A stretch of DNA of 64,000 nucleotides, from contig CAKZVC010000016.1 of the NCBI GenBank assembly GCA_937922235.1, forward strand, positions 1 through 64,000, read 5' to 3'. The position numbers and the translations under genes were made by a program. Source of the stretch: an uncultured Acidimicrobiales bacterium (GTDB lineage Bacteria; Actinomycetota; Acidimicrobiia; Acidimicrobiales; SHLQ01). Under the pieces are notes generated by a model that saw only the letters and a list, made by a program, of their open reading frames with translations, made no database searches and was not told the origin of the DNA. This document shows positions 50,924-59,222 of this stretch, in pieces (position 1 is the first letter of the stretch; every line of letters starts with the position of its first letter).

Positions 50924-51409
50924 CTAACTTTGCGTCCCGTGGAAGAAGAGCAGCTTGAAGCGGCCGATTTGGAGCTCGTCGCCATCGACGAGCTCAGCAT
51001 CCTCGATGAGTTGCTTGTTGATGTAGGTGCCGTTCAGCGAACCAACATCTTTGGCTCGGTACACCCCATCAGCACTCGAGATTTCGACGTGACGGCGTGA
51101 CACCGTCACATCGTCGAGGAAGATGTCGCTTTCGGGGTGGCGCCCCGCAGTGACAATGTCGGTGTCGAGCGCGTACCGCGACCCTGACTTCGGGCCGTCG
51201 TCAACGACAAGAATGCCGATCGCCTCACCAAACACTTCCCGATCAGCAAGGTGATCGGTGTCGGGCTGATCGGGATGTTCCTCGGACTCGATGACCGGGA
51301 TAGCCGCCGTAGGATCGTCGGGCCCACCACCGATGCGCTCACCGCACGACGAGCAGAAGTTCGCTCCGAGGTCGTTGCGGTGGTTGCAGGCAGGGCAAAC
51401 GCGATCCAT
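50924..51409 (-). CDS. FHA-domain protein with zinc ribbon (GarA/OdhI position)
   Basis: About 161 residues. A C-terminal FHA domain (TAGRHPESDIFLDDVTVSRRHVEI, then GSLNGTYIN) is preceded by a zinc ribbon CPACNHRNDLGANFCSSCG at residues 5-23. GarA/OdhI, encoded at this position in mycobacteria and corynebacteria, has an N-terminal ETTS phosphothreonine motif and controls 2-oxoglutarate dehydrogenase. That motif is not visible here; DDPTAAIP is the nearest text. It is probably cytoplasmic and signals by phosphopeptide binding. ATG 51409 is chosen; a GTG two codons earlier overlaps the gcvH stop. Confidence 0.88.
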   Translation of the reverse strand: MDRVCPACNHRNDLGANFCSSCGERIGGGPDDPTAAIPVIESEEHPDQPDTDHLADREVFGEAIGILVVDDGPKSGSRYALDTDIVTAGRHPESDIFLDDVTVSRRHVEISSADGVYRAKDVGSLNGTYINKQLIEDAELVDGDELQIGRFKLLFFHGTQS

Positions 51410-51411
51410 GG

Positions 51412-51792
51412 TCACTCGCCGGTCAGTTCCGCATACGCCGCAGCGTCGAGAAGCCCATCGAGCTGCGACGCATCAGCAACCTCGATAATGCAGAGCCAGC
51501 CCTCGCCGTAGGGGTCGGTGTTAAGTACTGCAGGTGCATCGGCAAGCGCCTCGTTCACCTCGGTGACCTTGCCACTTACCGGCGCATACAGATCGGACAC
51601 TGACTTCGTCGATTCGACCTCGCCGAGGCCACTCGCAGCCTCGACCGAATCGCCAACGTTCGGCAAGTCGACATAGACGATGTCACCCAAAGCGTCCTGC
51701 GCGTAATCGGTGATACCGATTCGGGCATGGCCATCTTCGACACGAACCCATTCGTGGTCCGAGGTGTAGTGCAGATCTTCAGGAATACGCAT
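51412..51792 (-). CDS. gcvH: Glycine cleavage system H protein
   Basis: About 126 residues, full length. DLHYTSDHEWVRVEDGHARIGITDYAQDALGDIVYVDLP leads to the lipoylation site ESTKSVSDLYAPVSG, where the lysine carries lipoate. The protein shuttles aminomethyl groups between the P and T proteins of the glycine cleavage complex. ATG 51792 fits the family start (MRIPEDLHY); ATG 51810, close behind AGGAG, is an alternative. No gcvP or gcvT is nearby, as is common. Confidence 0.95.
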   Translation of the reverse strand: MRIPEDLHYTSDHEWVRVEDGHARIGITDYAQDALGDIVYVDLPNVGDSVEAASGLGEVESTKSVSDLYAPVSGKVTEVNEALADAPAVLNTDPYGEGWLCIIEVADASQLDGLLDAAAYAELTGE

Positions 51793-51846
51793 GGCAGCGA
51801 GTGTAGTCATCACTCCTGACAAGATCCGAGACTTTTCGGATTCCGG

Positions 51847-52440
51847 CTAGGAGTTTGCTCGGGAGTCGGCCAGCGCCTGCTTGGCGATCGGCACGTACCC
51901 AAACCCCGAATACCAGGAGATGATCAGCCCCGGAATACCGCACAGCCATCCGCAGATCTCGAGAATGTTTGCTCCGGCGATGTCAGAGGCTCCACCGAGC
52001 AAAAACGGGTAGGCGAACATCAAGAAGAACGTGCCAGTCTTGCCCCACCACGTGACATCGAATCGGTCGACGCCGAGCGCCCCGAGCCCGAGTGCCGCAA
52101 GCGTGACGAGCCCCTCTCGCAGCAGCGTCAGAATCGCAAACCATGCCGGTACCGAGCCATCGATCCAGATCGCGATCACTGCGGTGAGCATCATGATCCG
52201 ATCGGTGGCTGGGTCGAGCAGCTTGCCGAGCTCGCTGACCTGATCGAAGCGACGCGCAAACCACCCATCGACCCAATCGGTGGCGCCTAACGCGGCAAGC
52301 AAGATCGCTGCGCTGACCCGGTCGTCACGACCAAAGAGCAGCCACACGAACACCGGTACGCAAAGCAGACGGACCAGCGTGACCGCATTCGGCACGGTGA
52401 AGGGTCGCCACTCGGTGGGAACCGGCGGATTCGGATTCAT
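51847..52440 (-). CDS. pgsA: CDP-alcohol phosphatidyltransferase (PgsA-like)
   Basis: 197 residues with about five membrane segments and the CDP-alcohol phosphotransferase signature DWVDGWFARRFDQVSELGKLLDPATD, with all catalytic Asp residues present. Genes here in other actinobacteria encode phosphatidylglycerophosphate synthase, which joins CDP-diacylglycerol to glycerol-3-phosphate. Phosphatidylinositol-type enzymes share the motif, so the head group is inferred. It is divergent from a HIT gene with a palindrome between them and upstream of gcvH by 54 bases. Confidence 0.85.
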   Translation of the reverse strand: MNPNPPVPTEWRPFTVPNAVTLVRLLCVPVFVWLLFGRDDRVSAAILLAALGATDWVDGWFARRFDQVSELGKLLDPATDRIMMLTAVIAIWIDGSVPAWFAILTLLREGLVTLAALGLGALGVDRFDVTWWGKTGTFFLMFAYPFLLGGASDIAGANILEICGWLCGIPGLIISWYSGFGYVPIAKQALADSRANS

Positions 52441-52446
52441 TCCCTC

Positions 52447-52465
52447 AGCGTATCGACGGTACGCT
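52447..52465. promoter_or_regulatory. Inverted repeat between divergent pgsA and HIT genes
   Basis: AGCGTA (52447-52452) is mirrored by TACGCT (52460-52465) across seven bases, in a 33-base gap between two start codons. It could be an operator shared by both genes. Confidence 0.4.
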
Positions 52466-52473
52466 CATCGGCT

Positions 52474-52902
52474 ATGGCAAGTATCTTCTCCAAGATTATT
52501 GATGGCGACATCCCTTCCCGAATGCTGTGGGAAGACGACGTCTGCGTCAGCTTTCTCGATGTCCGCCCGCTCGCAGCTGGCCATGCGCTGGTTGTGCCTC
52601 GCCAGGAAACCGATCTGTGGACCGACCTCGGGGCAAAGACCGCAGGCCATCTCACCGAGGTCGCTCACACGATTGGCCGGGCCCAGATGTCGGTCTTCTC
52701 CCCCGCCCGGATCGGACTCATGATTGCCGGATTTGAGGTGCCACACACCCACCTGCATGTAGTCCCGATGAATTCGATGGCGCAGCTCGACTTCACGAAC
52801 GCGAACCCGAACCCTGATCAGGACGCACTCAACGAACACCTCGAGGCGCTGCGCGCAGCGCTCGACGAGGCCGGTCACTCGTCGGTGGTATCGCGCCGGT
52901 AG
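52474..52902 (+). CDS. HIT-family hydrolase
   Basis: 142 residues with the histidine-triad motif HTHLHVVPM (HxHxHxx) near residue 90 and N-terminal text SIFSKIIDGDIPSRMLWEDDVCVSFLDVRPLAAGHALVVPR. It belongs to the HinT-like group of nucleoside phosphoramidase/hydrolases. The C-terminus continues past the motif as usual. It is convergent with the DUF2079 gene and overlaps it by 28 bases. Confidence 0.93.
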   Translation: MASIFSKIIDGDIPSRMLWEDDVCVSFLDVRPLAAGHALVVPRQETDLWTDLGAKTAGHLTEVAHTIGRAQMSVFSPARIGLMIAGFEVPHTHLHVVPMNSMAQLDFTNANPNPDQDALNEHLEALRAALDEAGHSSVVSRR

Positions 52903-54386
52903 ACCGACACGGTGCCGAAGCGGTTCTCCACTTCGAATCCCTTGGCATCGATGACCTGATCGAAGGTAAACCGCCCGGTGTCATTCCAGAGCTCGTCGGC
53001 TTCGTCGACGATGATCACATCGGTCGAAAAGATCGGTGCTGCTGGCTTGTAGATCTCGAGTCCGCGCGGAAATTCGATCAACATCGTCCGCTCGCTGAGC
53101 AGTGGTAACGCAGGCGAGAACGCTGCGACTTCGTCGTCGGGGCGCACGGTCTTCACAGCAGAGATGATGTCGAGATCCTGAACCGACCGGCTGCCCCATG
53201 TCCACGGGTCGTTATAGAGGCTGCTGCCGGCCCCGAACAAGAAGAACACGGCACTCGCGAACAGCACGCCGCCGAGGAGGCGTCCGTTGACAAACACTCG
53301 ACGGACAGAACGGCGACCGACCGCTCGAAGTGCGGCTGCGGCTGCAATCGGCAGGAACGCAAGGGCCGCAACATCCTGCTGCGGGTTTCCGAACTCCCCT
53401 GGCGGAACGTTGGCGAGGAATTGGAAGACGCCGAAGAGCACCAGGGGTAGCTGGTATCGCAATCGCAAGACCGGCAAGAACATCCATGGAGCGAACAACA
53501 ACACCAGGTTGTTGAAGTTGTCGCGAGCGAAGAAGTCGGACAACGCCTGCGTCGGGTTGGTCAGCATGCCCCACAGAATCGAGATCGGGCCGTCGCCGTA
53601 CGCAGCGAAGGCGTCGCCGGCAATGAACTCGCCACCAGCGAGGTCGGCACGGAACACGCCGAGCGCCAAGACGGCCCAGATCGCTCCGCCTGCAGCGGTG
53701 ACTCGTCCCGCTCGAGTTCGCCCCTCCACCGCAAGCAGCGCGCCCAGCCCAATGACGACCAGCCCGAGGTCAGATCGGGTGGAGAGCGCAAAGACCACGG
53801 CTACGGCGAAGCGCACCCACTGGCGGTCTTGGCTGTAGAGGTACGCCCACAAAAATGCCGGCACCGAGAGGGCTTCGGGGTGAAAGTCGGCCAGGTTCAG
53901 GTTGTGGAGCTGGGGCTGCAGACCATAGGCAGCGGCCAACACCAGTGCTGACTCGACGCCAAGCTCGAGAATGCGTCGGGCAATGCGCCACAGCGGCACC
54001 ACGGCGAGCGCAAGGGCGAACGACTGGATCGTCAGGAGCATCGGACCGGCGGGCACCCACGTGGCGAGCTTTCCCAGCGGCCACAGGATCAGCGAGAACT
54101 GCCCATCAAAGAGGTTGCGCCCCGTGAGCGTCACGAAGGGTTCGGCGTCCTGGCTGACGAGCCATATTCCCTGCATCCAGGCAGCCATCTGGCCGCCGAG
54201 CTCAAGGCTTCGGTACCGAGCCAGGGATAGAGCGCCGAACACGATGAACAACAACAGCGCCAAAATCCACGGAATGAACCGATCGGGGCCGTTGCCTTCA
54301 AGCCGGGCTTGCCAGCGCAGTCCGAGGTTTCGGATAGAACGGCGAAGCTCGGAATCGGCCCAAGTGGTCGTGGTCGTGTCGGTCAT
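52875..54386 (-). CDS. DUF2079 multi-spanning membrane protein
   Basis: This 503-residue protein has about ten membrane segments and DUF2079-type text (AWMQGIWLVSQDAEPFVTLTGRNLFDGQFSLILWPL, then NLNLADFHPEALSVPAFLWAYL). The family resembles GT-C glycosyltransferase-like membrane proteins and its function is unknown. A cytoplasmic N-terminus of about 40 residues precedes the first segment. It follows an SRAP-family gene by nine bases and overlaps the convergent HIT gene by 28 bases. Confidence 0.88.
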   Translation of the reverse strand: MTDTTTTTWADSELRRSIRNLGLRWQARLEGNGPDRFIPWILALLLFIVFGALSLARYRSLELGGQMAAWMQGIWLVSQDAEPFVTLTGRNLFDGQFSLILWPLGKLATWVPAGPMLLTIQSFALALAVVPLWRIARRILELGVESALVLAAAYGLQPQLHNLNLADFHPEALSVPAFLWAYLYSQDRQWVRFAVAVVFALSTRSDLGLVVIGLGALLAVEGRTRAGRVTAAGGAIWAVLALGVFRADLAGGEFIAGDAFAAYGDGPISILWGMLTNPTQALSDFFARDNFNNLVLLFAPWMFLPVLRLRYQLPLVLFGVFQFLANVPPGEFGNPQQDVAALAFLPIAAAAALRAVGRRSVRRVFVNGRLLGGVLFASAVFFLFGAGSSLYNDPWTWGSRSVQDLDIISAVKTVRPDDEVAAFSPALPLLSERTMLIEFPRGLEIYKPAAPIFSTDVIIVDEADELWNDTGRFTFDQVIDAKGFEVENRFGTVSVYRRDTTDE

Positions 54387-54395
54387 GTGGGCGAT

Positions 54396-55091
54396 TCAGC
54401 CAACCGGGTCGAGCAAGCTTGGCTCGTTGTTTCGGACGTTGTTGACCAACGTGGAGACGGCATACGTCGTCAGCAGTTCGTTCGGAGCGGGAACGAGGAG
54501 CTGCTGCAGCGAGTCGGTGTCGTCGTTGCCGGGGTCGAGCCATTCGTCCCAGCGAGCCGGAGGCAGCAGCACGGGCATGCGGTTATGGATGGGTTCCATC
54601 ACCGCATTTGGGGTGGTGGTGATGATCGTGCAGGTATGGATTTCGCGAAGCTGCTCGGCGTCGGTCCACCGTTCATACAGTCCGGCAAACGCAAGTGGCG
54701 CGCCGTCAACTCGATGGATGTACATGGGCTGCTTCGTCTTTGGGTCGACGCGCTTCCATTCGTAGAAGCCGTCGGCGGTAATGATGCATCGCCGTTTCTT
54801 AAACGCCGAGCGAAACGAGTTCTTGGTGGCCACGGTTTCAGCGCGAGCATTGATCATCTTCGAGCCAATGCGCAGGTCCTTTGCCCAACGAGGCACCAGA
54901 CCCCACCGCAGGAAATCGAGTTTGCGGTCATCTTCGCGAATTCGCACGGTCGCCACGTCTCGAGTCGGCGCGACGTTGTAGTCAGGTCCGAATCCGTCCT
55001 GATCGCCCTCGTCACCGACAATCGCGGCCTCAGCACCGAAATAGGCGGCCAGTTTGTCGGGCGGCGTCGTCGAAGCAAAGCGTCCACACAC
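54396..55091 (-). CDS. SRAP (HMCES/YedK-like) protein
   Basis: 231 residues starting at GTG 55091, so that the catalytic cysteine is residue 2 (MCGRFAS). Further motifs are NVAPTRDVATVR, the active-site INARAET, DGFYEW and HNRMPVLL. SRAP proteins crosslink to abasic sites in single-stranded DNA and protect them. All key residues are present. It lies in a leftward run between a single-pass membrane protein gene (21-base gap) and the DUF2079 gene. Confidence 0.95.
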   Translation of the reverse strand: MCGRFASTTPPDKLAAYFGAEAAIVGDEGDQDGFGPDYNVAPTRDVATVRIREDDRKLDFLRWGLVPRWAKDLRIGSKMINARAETVATKNSFRSAFKKRRCIITADGFYEWKRVDPKTKQPMYIHRVDGAPLAFAGLYERWTDAEQLREIHTCTIITTTPNAVMEPIHNRMPVLLPPARWDEWLDPGNDDTDSLQQLLVPAPNELLTTYAVSTLVNNVRNNEPSLLDPVG

Positions 55092-55112
55092 GTGCCGGAT
55101 CCTACACGCTCG

Positions 55113-56246
55113 TCAGGACGGGAGCAGTTTGACCGTGACGTCGGAGCGGTCGAGCAACGTGCAGGTTCCGGCAAGCGCCTGATCGCCGCTCGAGATCGTC
55201 ACGACGTCGCCAGGTGCGCCACCAAGCTCGGTTGCAACGCTGAGTAGGTCGCTCCCGGCCGGGAGTTCAACGCTTCCTCGGACCGATCCGATGAGTGGGA
55301 CATCTACGAGCTGGCGAGTCGGCGCTTCGACGCGGTATCTCACTGATGCCACTGCCGGGGGCTCGCCTGGCACGCTCGGGTCATCACTCCATACCTCGAG
55401 CAGGACGAGGTCGTTTCCGGCACAGGCCAACCGGTCGCCTGTCGTGCTGAATGATGCCGCACACGCCCCGTTGGCTGCGACGTCAATTCCGGCGAGCTGG
55501 CTGGTTACGAGGCTGACGACGAGGCAGTACTCCTCGGCTTCAAGGGCTGGCCCGACGCCCTCAGCGAAGACTGCGAGATGCATACGGCCCGCCCAGAACA
55601 CCGGGCCGACACCAACGGAATCGGGAAGCCCGAAGTCGATCTCGACGCTGACCGCCGGTTCGGTCACAGTGGCTTCTTCATCCACGTCCGTCTCCGGCGC
55701 ATCGGCCGATTCGGGGTCTGAACTCTCAGTCCCGACCTGACCAGAAGCATTACTCGGGGTCTCCACGGGCCTTGGGCCGGCACCGTTGGTATCGACGAAT
55801 AGCTGAGAGCTGACCGATGCGAGTTCGAGCGCAACCGATGTCGGTTCAGCCTCATAGATCCGCACGTCTTCGGGGGCCAACAGTGGCCCATCCTCAACGG
55901 CAACGGCCTCATTAGTTGCTCCGCTGTCGAACAGTCCGTTCTGGTTGGCGTAGAACGCTCCCCCGGCGAGCAACACCACTGCGAACAGTGCAACCAGTGC
56001 CCGCTTCGACTTTTTGTCGAGATCACGGCCCTTGGTGTCTTCGGGGTCGCTGCTGAATTGCGAGACATCATCGTCGCTTGCGCTATTCGAAGCACCGTCG
56101 GCATCGTCCCATGCGTCGGAGAATCCGCGGGTTGCGGTCGTCCCAAAGTCAGCAAGGTCGCTCTCGGGGGCGTCAGCGAGATCGAGTTCGTCGTTGTGAG
56201 AGCGATCGAACACATCTCGCGACTTGGGCGTTCGCTTACGGCGCAT
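55113..56246 (-). CDS. Single-pass membrane protein with acidic N-terminus
   Basis: This 377-residue protein has an Asp/Ser-rich cytoplasmic part of about 80 residues. One membrane segment follows near 84-100 (ALVALFAVVLLAGGAFYANQ), then an extracytoplasmic part with a Glu/Thr/Pro linker and a beta-rich C-terminal half containing two spaced cysteines (CACAA-like NGACAA, DRLACAG). No family is recognised. It may be a cell-envelope factor, being divergent from a cell-wall amidase gene. Confidence is in the coding frame rather than a role. Confidence 0.7.
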   Translation of the reverse strand: MRRKRTPKSRDVFDRSHNDELDLADAPESDLADFGTTATRGFSDAWDDADGASNSASDDDVSQFSSDPEDTKGRDLDKKSKRALVALFAVVLLAGGAFYANQNGLFDSGATNEAVAVEDGPLLAPEDVRIYEAEPTSVALELASVSSQLFVDTNGAGPRPVETPSNASGQVGTESSDPESADAPETDVDEEATVTEPAVSVEIDFGLPDSVGVGPVFWAGRMHLAVFAEGVGPALEAEEYCLVVSLVTSQLAGIDVAANGACAASFSTTGDRLACAGNDLVLLEVWSDDPSVPGEPPAVASVRYRVEAPTRQLVDVPLIGSVRGSVELPAGSDLLSVATELGGAPGDVVTISSGDQALAGTCTLLDRSDVTVKLLPS

Positions 56247-56334
56247 AACTCCCCGAAGGTACCGGGTTTTGGGTGAAATCGAGAACGTAGGCCATATGAC
56301 TCATTTCGCCCCCGCCGGCGCCGATTACTGCCGT

Positions 56335-57738
56335 ATGGCACCGTCTACACTCCCTCGGGTGCGTCTCCGTCTTTTTCTTGTGTTTTCGCTGCTGACCGCA
56401 GCGGTCATCGCTACACCCGCTGGCGCACAAGAAGCTCCGGGTACACCGGGCCTCGCTCCGGCGATCGGCCCGTGGATTGGGGCCCCGAGAGGGCAGATCA
56501 TCTCGATCGAGGGCACGGACGAGTCGATAACCGTGAGCGGTATTACCCGCGACCCCGACTCGGCCCAAGCCGTTCGTTACGACATTTTGGTCAACGGCCT
56601 GACCGTTGCCAGTGGCGCCACTCCGCGACCCGATGGATTTGGCCGTGAGGCCGAGTTCAGCGAGAACATCCGGGTCTCCCCTGGCAAGCACACCGTGTGT
56701 CTCCGCCTAACCGACGGTCGCTTCGAGAAGCGCACCGTGAACTGTCGCACCGCCGTCACCGCTCCCCCGGTTCGGGTCAAGCAGGCGGTTATCGACAACG
56801 CCAAGGGGGTCGTCATCACCCGAAGCGGCGTCGTTGTTCCCGTTCTGGGCGGCGAAGCCGGAAACTGGCGAATCCAAACTCCATGCGGCGCCGAAGCGAC
56901 CATCACCGATGGCGTCCACGTACCCCGGGCGCGTGTTGTCATCGACCCCGGTCATGGCGGCAGCGAGTCGGGCGCCGTTGGCGGCGGTCTGCAAGAGAAG
57001 AACGTCAACCTGGAAGTCGCCGAGGTGGTCGTCGAGAAGTTCGAGGCGCTCGGCGTGAGCACCGAGCTCACCCGTACCGGCGACTATCGAGTGCCGATCA
57101 AGACTCGTGCCGACATTGCCCGCTCGCTCGGCGCTGATGTCTTCCTGTCGCTGCATCACAACGGTGGTGCTGTTCGCCGGTCGAGCCGTCCCGGAACCGA
57201 GATCTTCTACTCCGAGGCTCGACCCGACTCAAAACGCCTTGCAGCCATCTTGTACGAAGAGATGAACGCAGCCGCCGCGCAATTCGACGCCAACTGGGTA
57301 TCCACCGTCAGCGAAGGTGCATCGTTGCGTCTTCGTGAGGACGGCAAGGACCTCTACGGCATCCACCGTTTCTCCCCCGAGCTCGACTCGGTGATCACCG
57401 AGTTCTTGTACCTGTCGAACTCGTCAGAAGCGGCGCTCATGAAACGCCAAGACGTCATCGACGCCGAGGCACAGGCCATCGTCGACGGCATCCTTCGCTG
57501 GTGGTTCACCGAAGAGTCGGGCACGGCTCGAGGCCGCGTGTTCACCGACTCCTCGAGCACCGGTACCGGCGGCTTCGATAACTGCACCGACCCTGCACTC
57601 AACAGCGGCAACGTTGGCCTCAGCATTCAGCGCGAGCAGGTCTTGGCGGCAGCTGCGGGCAAGATTCCAGCCCCAGAACCGGCTCGATCGCTCTTGCCAG
57701 CGCTCGAGCTTGCCACCGACCCCGCCATCGGCGGCTAG
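56335..57738 (+). CDS. N-acetylmuramoyl-L-alanine amidase (Amidase_3)
   Basis: About 467 residues. A signal peptide (RVRLRLFLVFSLLTAAVIATPAGAQ) leads to an N-terminal beta domain (about 35-190), then the Amidase_3 zinc domain (about 200-395) with VIDPGHGGSESGAVGGGLQEKNVNL, FLSLHHNGG and the catalytic Glu in VITEFLYLSN. It cleaves peptide stems from peptidoglycan at the cell surface. A C-terminal tail of about 70 residues follows. ATG 56335 is preferred; ATG 56296 in the same frame is an alternative. Confidence 0.9.
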   Translation: MAPSTLPRVRLRLFLVFSLLTAAVIATPAGAQEAPGTPGLAPAIGPWIGAPRGQIISIEGTDESITVSGITRDPDSAQAVRYDILVNGLTVASGATPRPDGFGREAEFSENIRVSPGKHTVCLRLTDGRFEKRTVNCRTAVTAPPVRVKQAVIDNAKGVVITRSGVVVPVLGGEAGNWRIQTPCGAEATITDGVHVPRARVVIDPGHGGSESGAVGGGLQEKNVNLEVAEVVVEKFEALGVSTELTRTGDYRVPIKTRADIARSLGADVFLSLHHNGGAVRRSSRPGTEIFYSEARPDSKRLAAILYEEMNAAAAQFDANWVSTVSEGASLRLREDGKDLYGIHRFSPELDSVITEFLYLSNSSEAALMKRQDVIDAEAQAIVDGILRWWFTEESGTARGRVFTDSSSTGTGGFDNCTDPALNSGNVGLSIQREQVLAAAAGKIPAPEPARSLLPALELATDPAIGG

Positions 57739-57753
57739 CTCGCCCGAACGCAG

Positions 57754-58770
57754 CTACTCGCTGTCTTTCTTTGCTCGACTTGGCGCCACTCGTGGCGGCT
57801 CATACGGCTGCTTTGGGTACACCGGCGGCCATGGCGCATCGCCGATCGTCTCGAGTCCGTCTTGGAACTCCGCGACGAGCGCACTGATGTCTTGTGGGTC
57901 CGAGTACATCTCGGCCCATGGGTCGCCGTCAGCCTCGATCTTGGCTGGCACAGTGAGAGCGGTCAGCGTGTCAGGCTGCACCGTCTCGAGCTCGTCCCAC
58001 GAGATTGGGGTCGACACCTGTGCTCCGACCCTGGCCCGGATCGACCACGCTCCGAACACTGTCTTGTGCGGAGCGTTCTGGTTGAAGTCGATGAAGACTC
58101 GCGTGCCGCGCTCCTCTTTCCACCATGCGTCGGTGAGCGTGTCGGGGTGTTTCGCCGCCAGGGTCCGGGCAACGGTTACTGCGGCGCCTCGGACGTCATA
58201 GCTGTTCCACCCCGGGCCGTCGGCCGAGCCATCAAGTGGTACGTAGACGTGCAGACCTTTGCTACCGCTGGTCTTGAGATAGCAGGTGATCCCGATGGAG
58301 GTGAACCAGTCGTGAACGAGGCGGGCTGCAGCGCGGACTTCCTCAAAGCCGATGCCGGGCACCGGATCGAGATCGATCCGGAGCTCGTCGACGTGGCGCT
58401 CAGGCAGCCGAATAGGCCACGGATGCAGCGTGAACGCGCCGAGATTGATCGCCCACAACAGGTGAGCCTCATCGGCCATGACCAACGCGCGCGAAGGTGT
58501 GCCATTCACCGTCTCGACCGTGGTCGTCTCCAGCCACTCTGGGGCAGAGTCCGGAATCCGTTTCTGGAAGAAGGACTTTCCACCAACGCCGTTCGGAAAC
58601 CGCTGCAACAGCACCGGCCGGCCACGCATGCAGTTCAGGATCGGCCCCGACACTTCCGAGAAGTAATCGATGACATCGCCCTTGGTTAGGTCGAGCTTCG
58701 GGAAGTACGGCTTGTCCGAGCTGGTGATCGTCACCTCTCGTCCAGCCACCTCACGCACCTGCTCGGTCAT
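57754..58770 (-). CDS. LigD-type polymerase/primase domain protein
   Basis: About 338 residues spanning a stand-alone LigD polymerase domain. Key motifs are the catalytic ELRIDLDPVPG (DxD), SGSKGLHVYVPL, and RVFIDFNQNAPHKTVFGAWSIR. In bacterial end joining this domain fills gaps with ribonucleotides, usually fused to ligase and nuclease domains. Here no ligase, nuclease or Ku gene is beside it, so it may act alone or with distant partners. ATG 58770 is chosen. It lies close to a palindromic repeat and tRNA-Pro. Confidence 0.92.
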   Translation of the reverse strand: MTEQVREVAGREVTITSSDKPYFPKLDLTKGDVIDYFSEVSGPILNCMRGRPVLLQRFPNGVGGKSFFQKRIPDSAPEWLETTTVETVNGTPSRALVMADEAHLLWAINLGAFTLHPWPIRLPERHVDELRIDLDPVPGIGFEEVRAAARLVHDWFTSIGITCYLKTSGSKGLHVYVPLDGSADGPGWNSYDVRGAAVTVARTLAAKHPDTLTDAWWKEERGTRVFIDFNQNAPHKTVFGAWSIRARVGAQVSTPISWDELETVQPDTLTALTVPAKIEADGDPWAEMYSDPQDISALVAEFQDGLETIGDAPWPPVYPKQPYEPPRVAPSRAKKDSE

Positions 58771-58793
58771 CCCCAAACCCTAGACCACCAGAG

Positions 58794-58840
58794 ATTTGTG
58801 AAGGATTTGATACCTGTCAGGTATCAAATCCTTCACAAAT
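58794..58840. repeat. Dispersed 47-bp palindromic element, perfect copy
   Basis: Two 23-base arms (58794-58816 and 58818-58840) are exact reverse complements with one base at the centre. The right arm ends ATCAAATCCTTCACAAAT. It lies between the 3' end of tRNA-Pro and the LigD-type gene start. A diverged copy is at 14452-14498. Confidence 0.9.
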
Positions 58841-58845
58841 ACTGT

Positions 58846-58919
58846 CGGGCTGAGAGGATTTGAACCTCCGGCCTCTTCACCCCCAGTGAAGCGCGCTAAC
58901 CAAGCTGCGCCACAGCCCG
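58846..58919 (-). tRNA. tRNA-Pro, anticodon GGG
   Basis: 74 bases folding as a full cloverleaf: acceptor stem CGGGCTG/CAGCCCG, D-loop with AGCTTGGTTA, anticodon stem CTTCA/TGAAG with loop CTGGGGG (anticodon GGG) and T-loop TTCAAAT. The leading CGGG is typical of tRNA-Pro. CCA is not encoded. A 47-bp palindrome begins six bases after its 3' end and may end its transcript. Confidence 0.95.
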
Positions 58920-58960
58920 TACAGCCGTCGATCGTAGTGCGTCTTCGCGAGAATTCCTGC

Positions 58961-59200
58961 TTAGAACCGCTCGATAAGCCAGAGGACGCCGTCGACAAGG
59001 CGCCACAACAGGTAGCCCGCCAAAGCGACAACGACGATCCAGAAGTGCCATGGGGCTGAGTCGCCTACTCGGGCTTCGACCTCATCACTAGCGTGCGCAT
59101 GCGAAGTGTTGTCGGTGACAACACCACCGCAGGTTGGGCACGAGCCACCATCGAGGGCAGTTGGGGCGTGATACGCCGAACATGAGTCGCACCAAGGCAT
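58961..59200 (-). CDS. Small zinc-ribbon membrane protein
   Basis: 79 residues. An N-terminal zinc ribbon, CDSC (residues 4-7) and CPTCGG (residues 21-26), is followed by a short polar linker and a C-terminal membrane segment (HFWIVVVALAGYLLWRLVDGVLWLI). The frame is well supported by its position 22 bases after the SpoIIE-type phosphatase gene. No family name is known to me; it may be a small scaffold or sensor. Confidence 0.7.
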   Translation of the reverse strand: MPWCDSCSAYHAPTALDGGSCPTCGGVVTDNTSHAHASDEVEARVGDSAPWHFWIVVVALAGYLLWRLVDGVLWLIERF

Positions 59201-59222
59201 AGCGTTCGAGCCTAGAGGTTGC

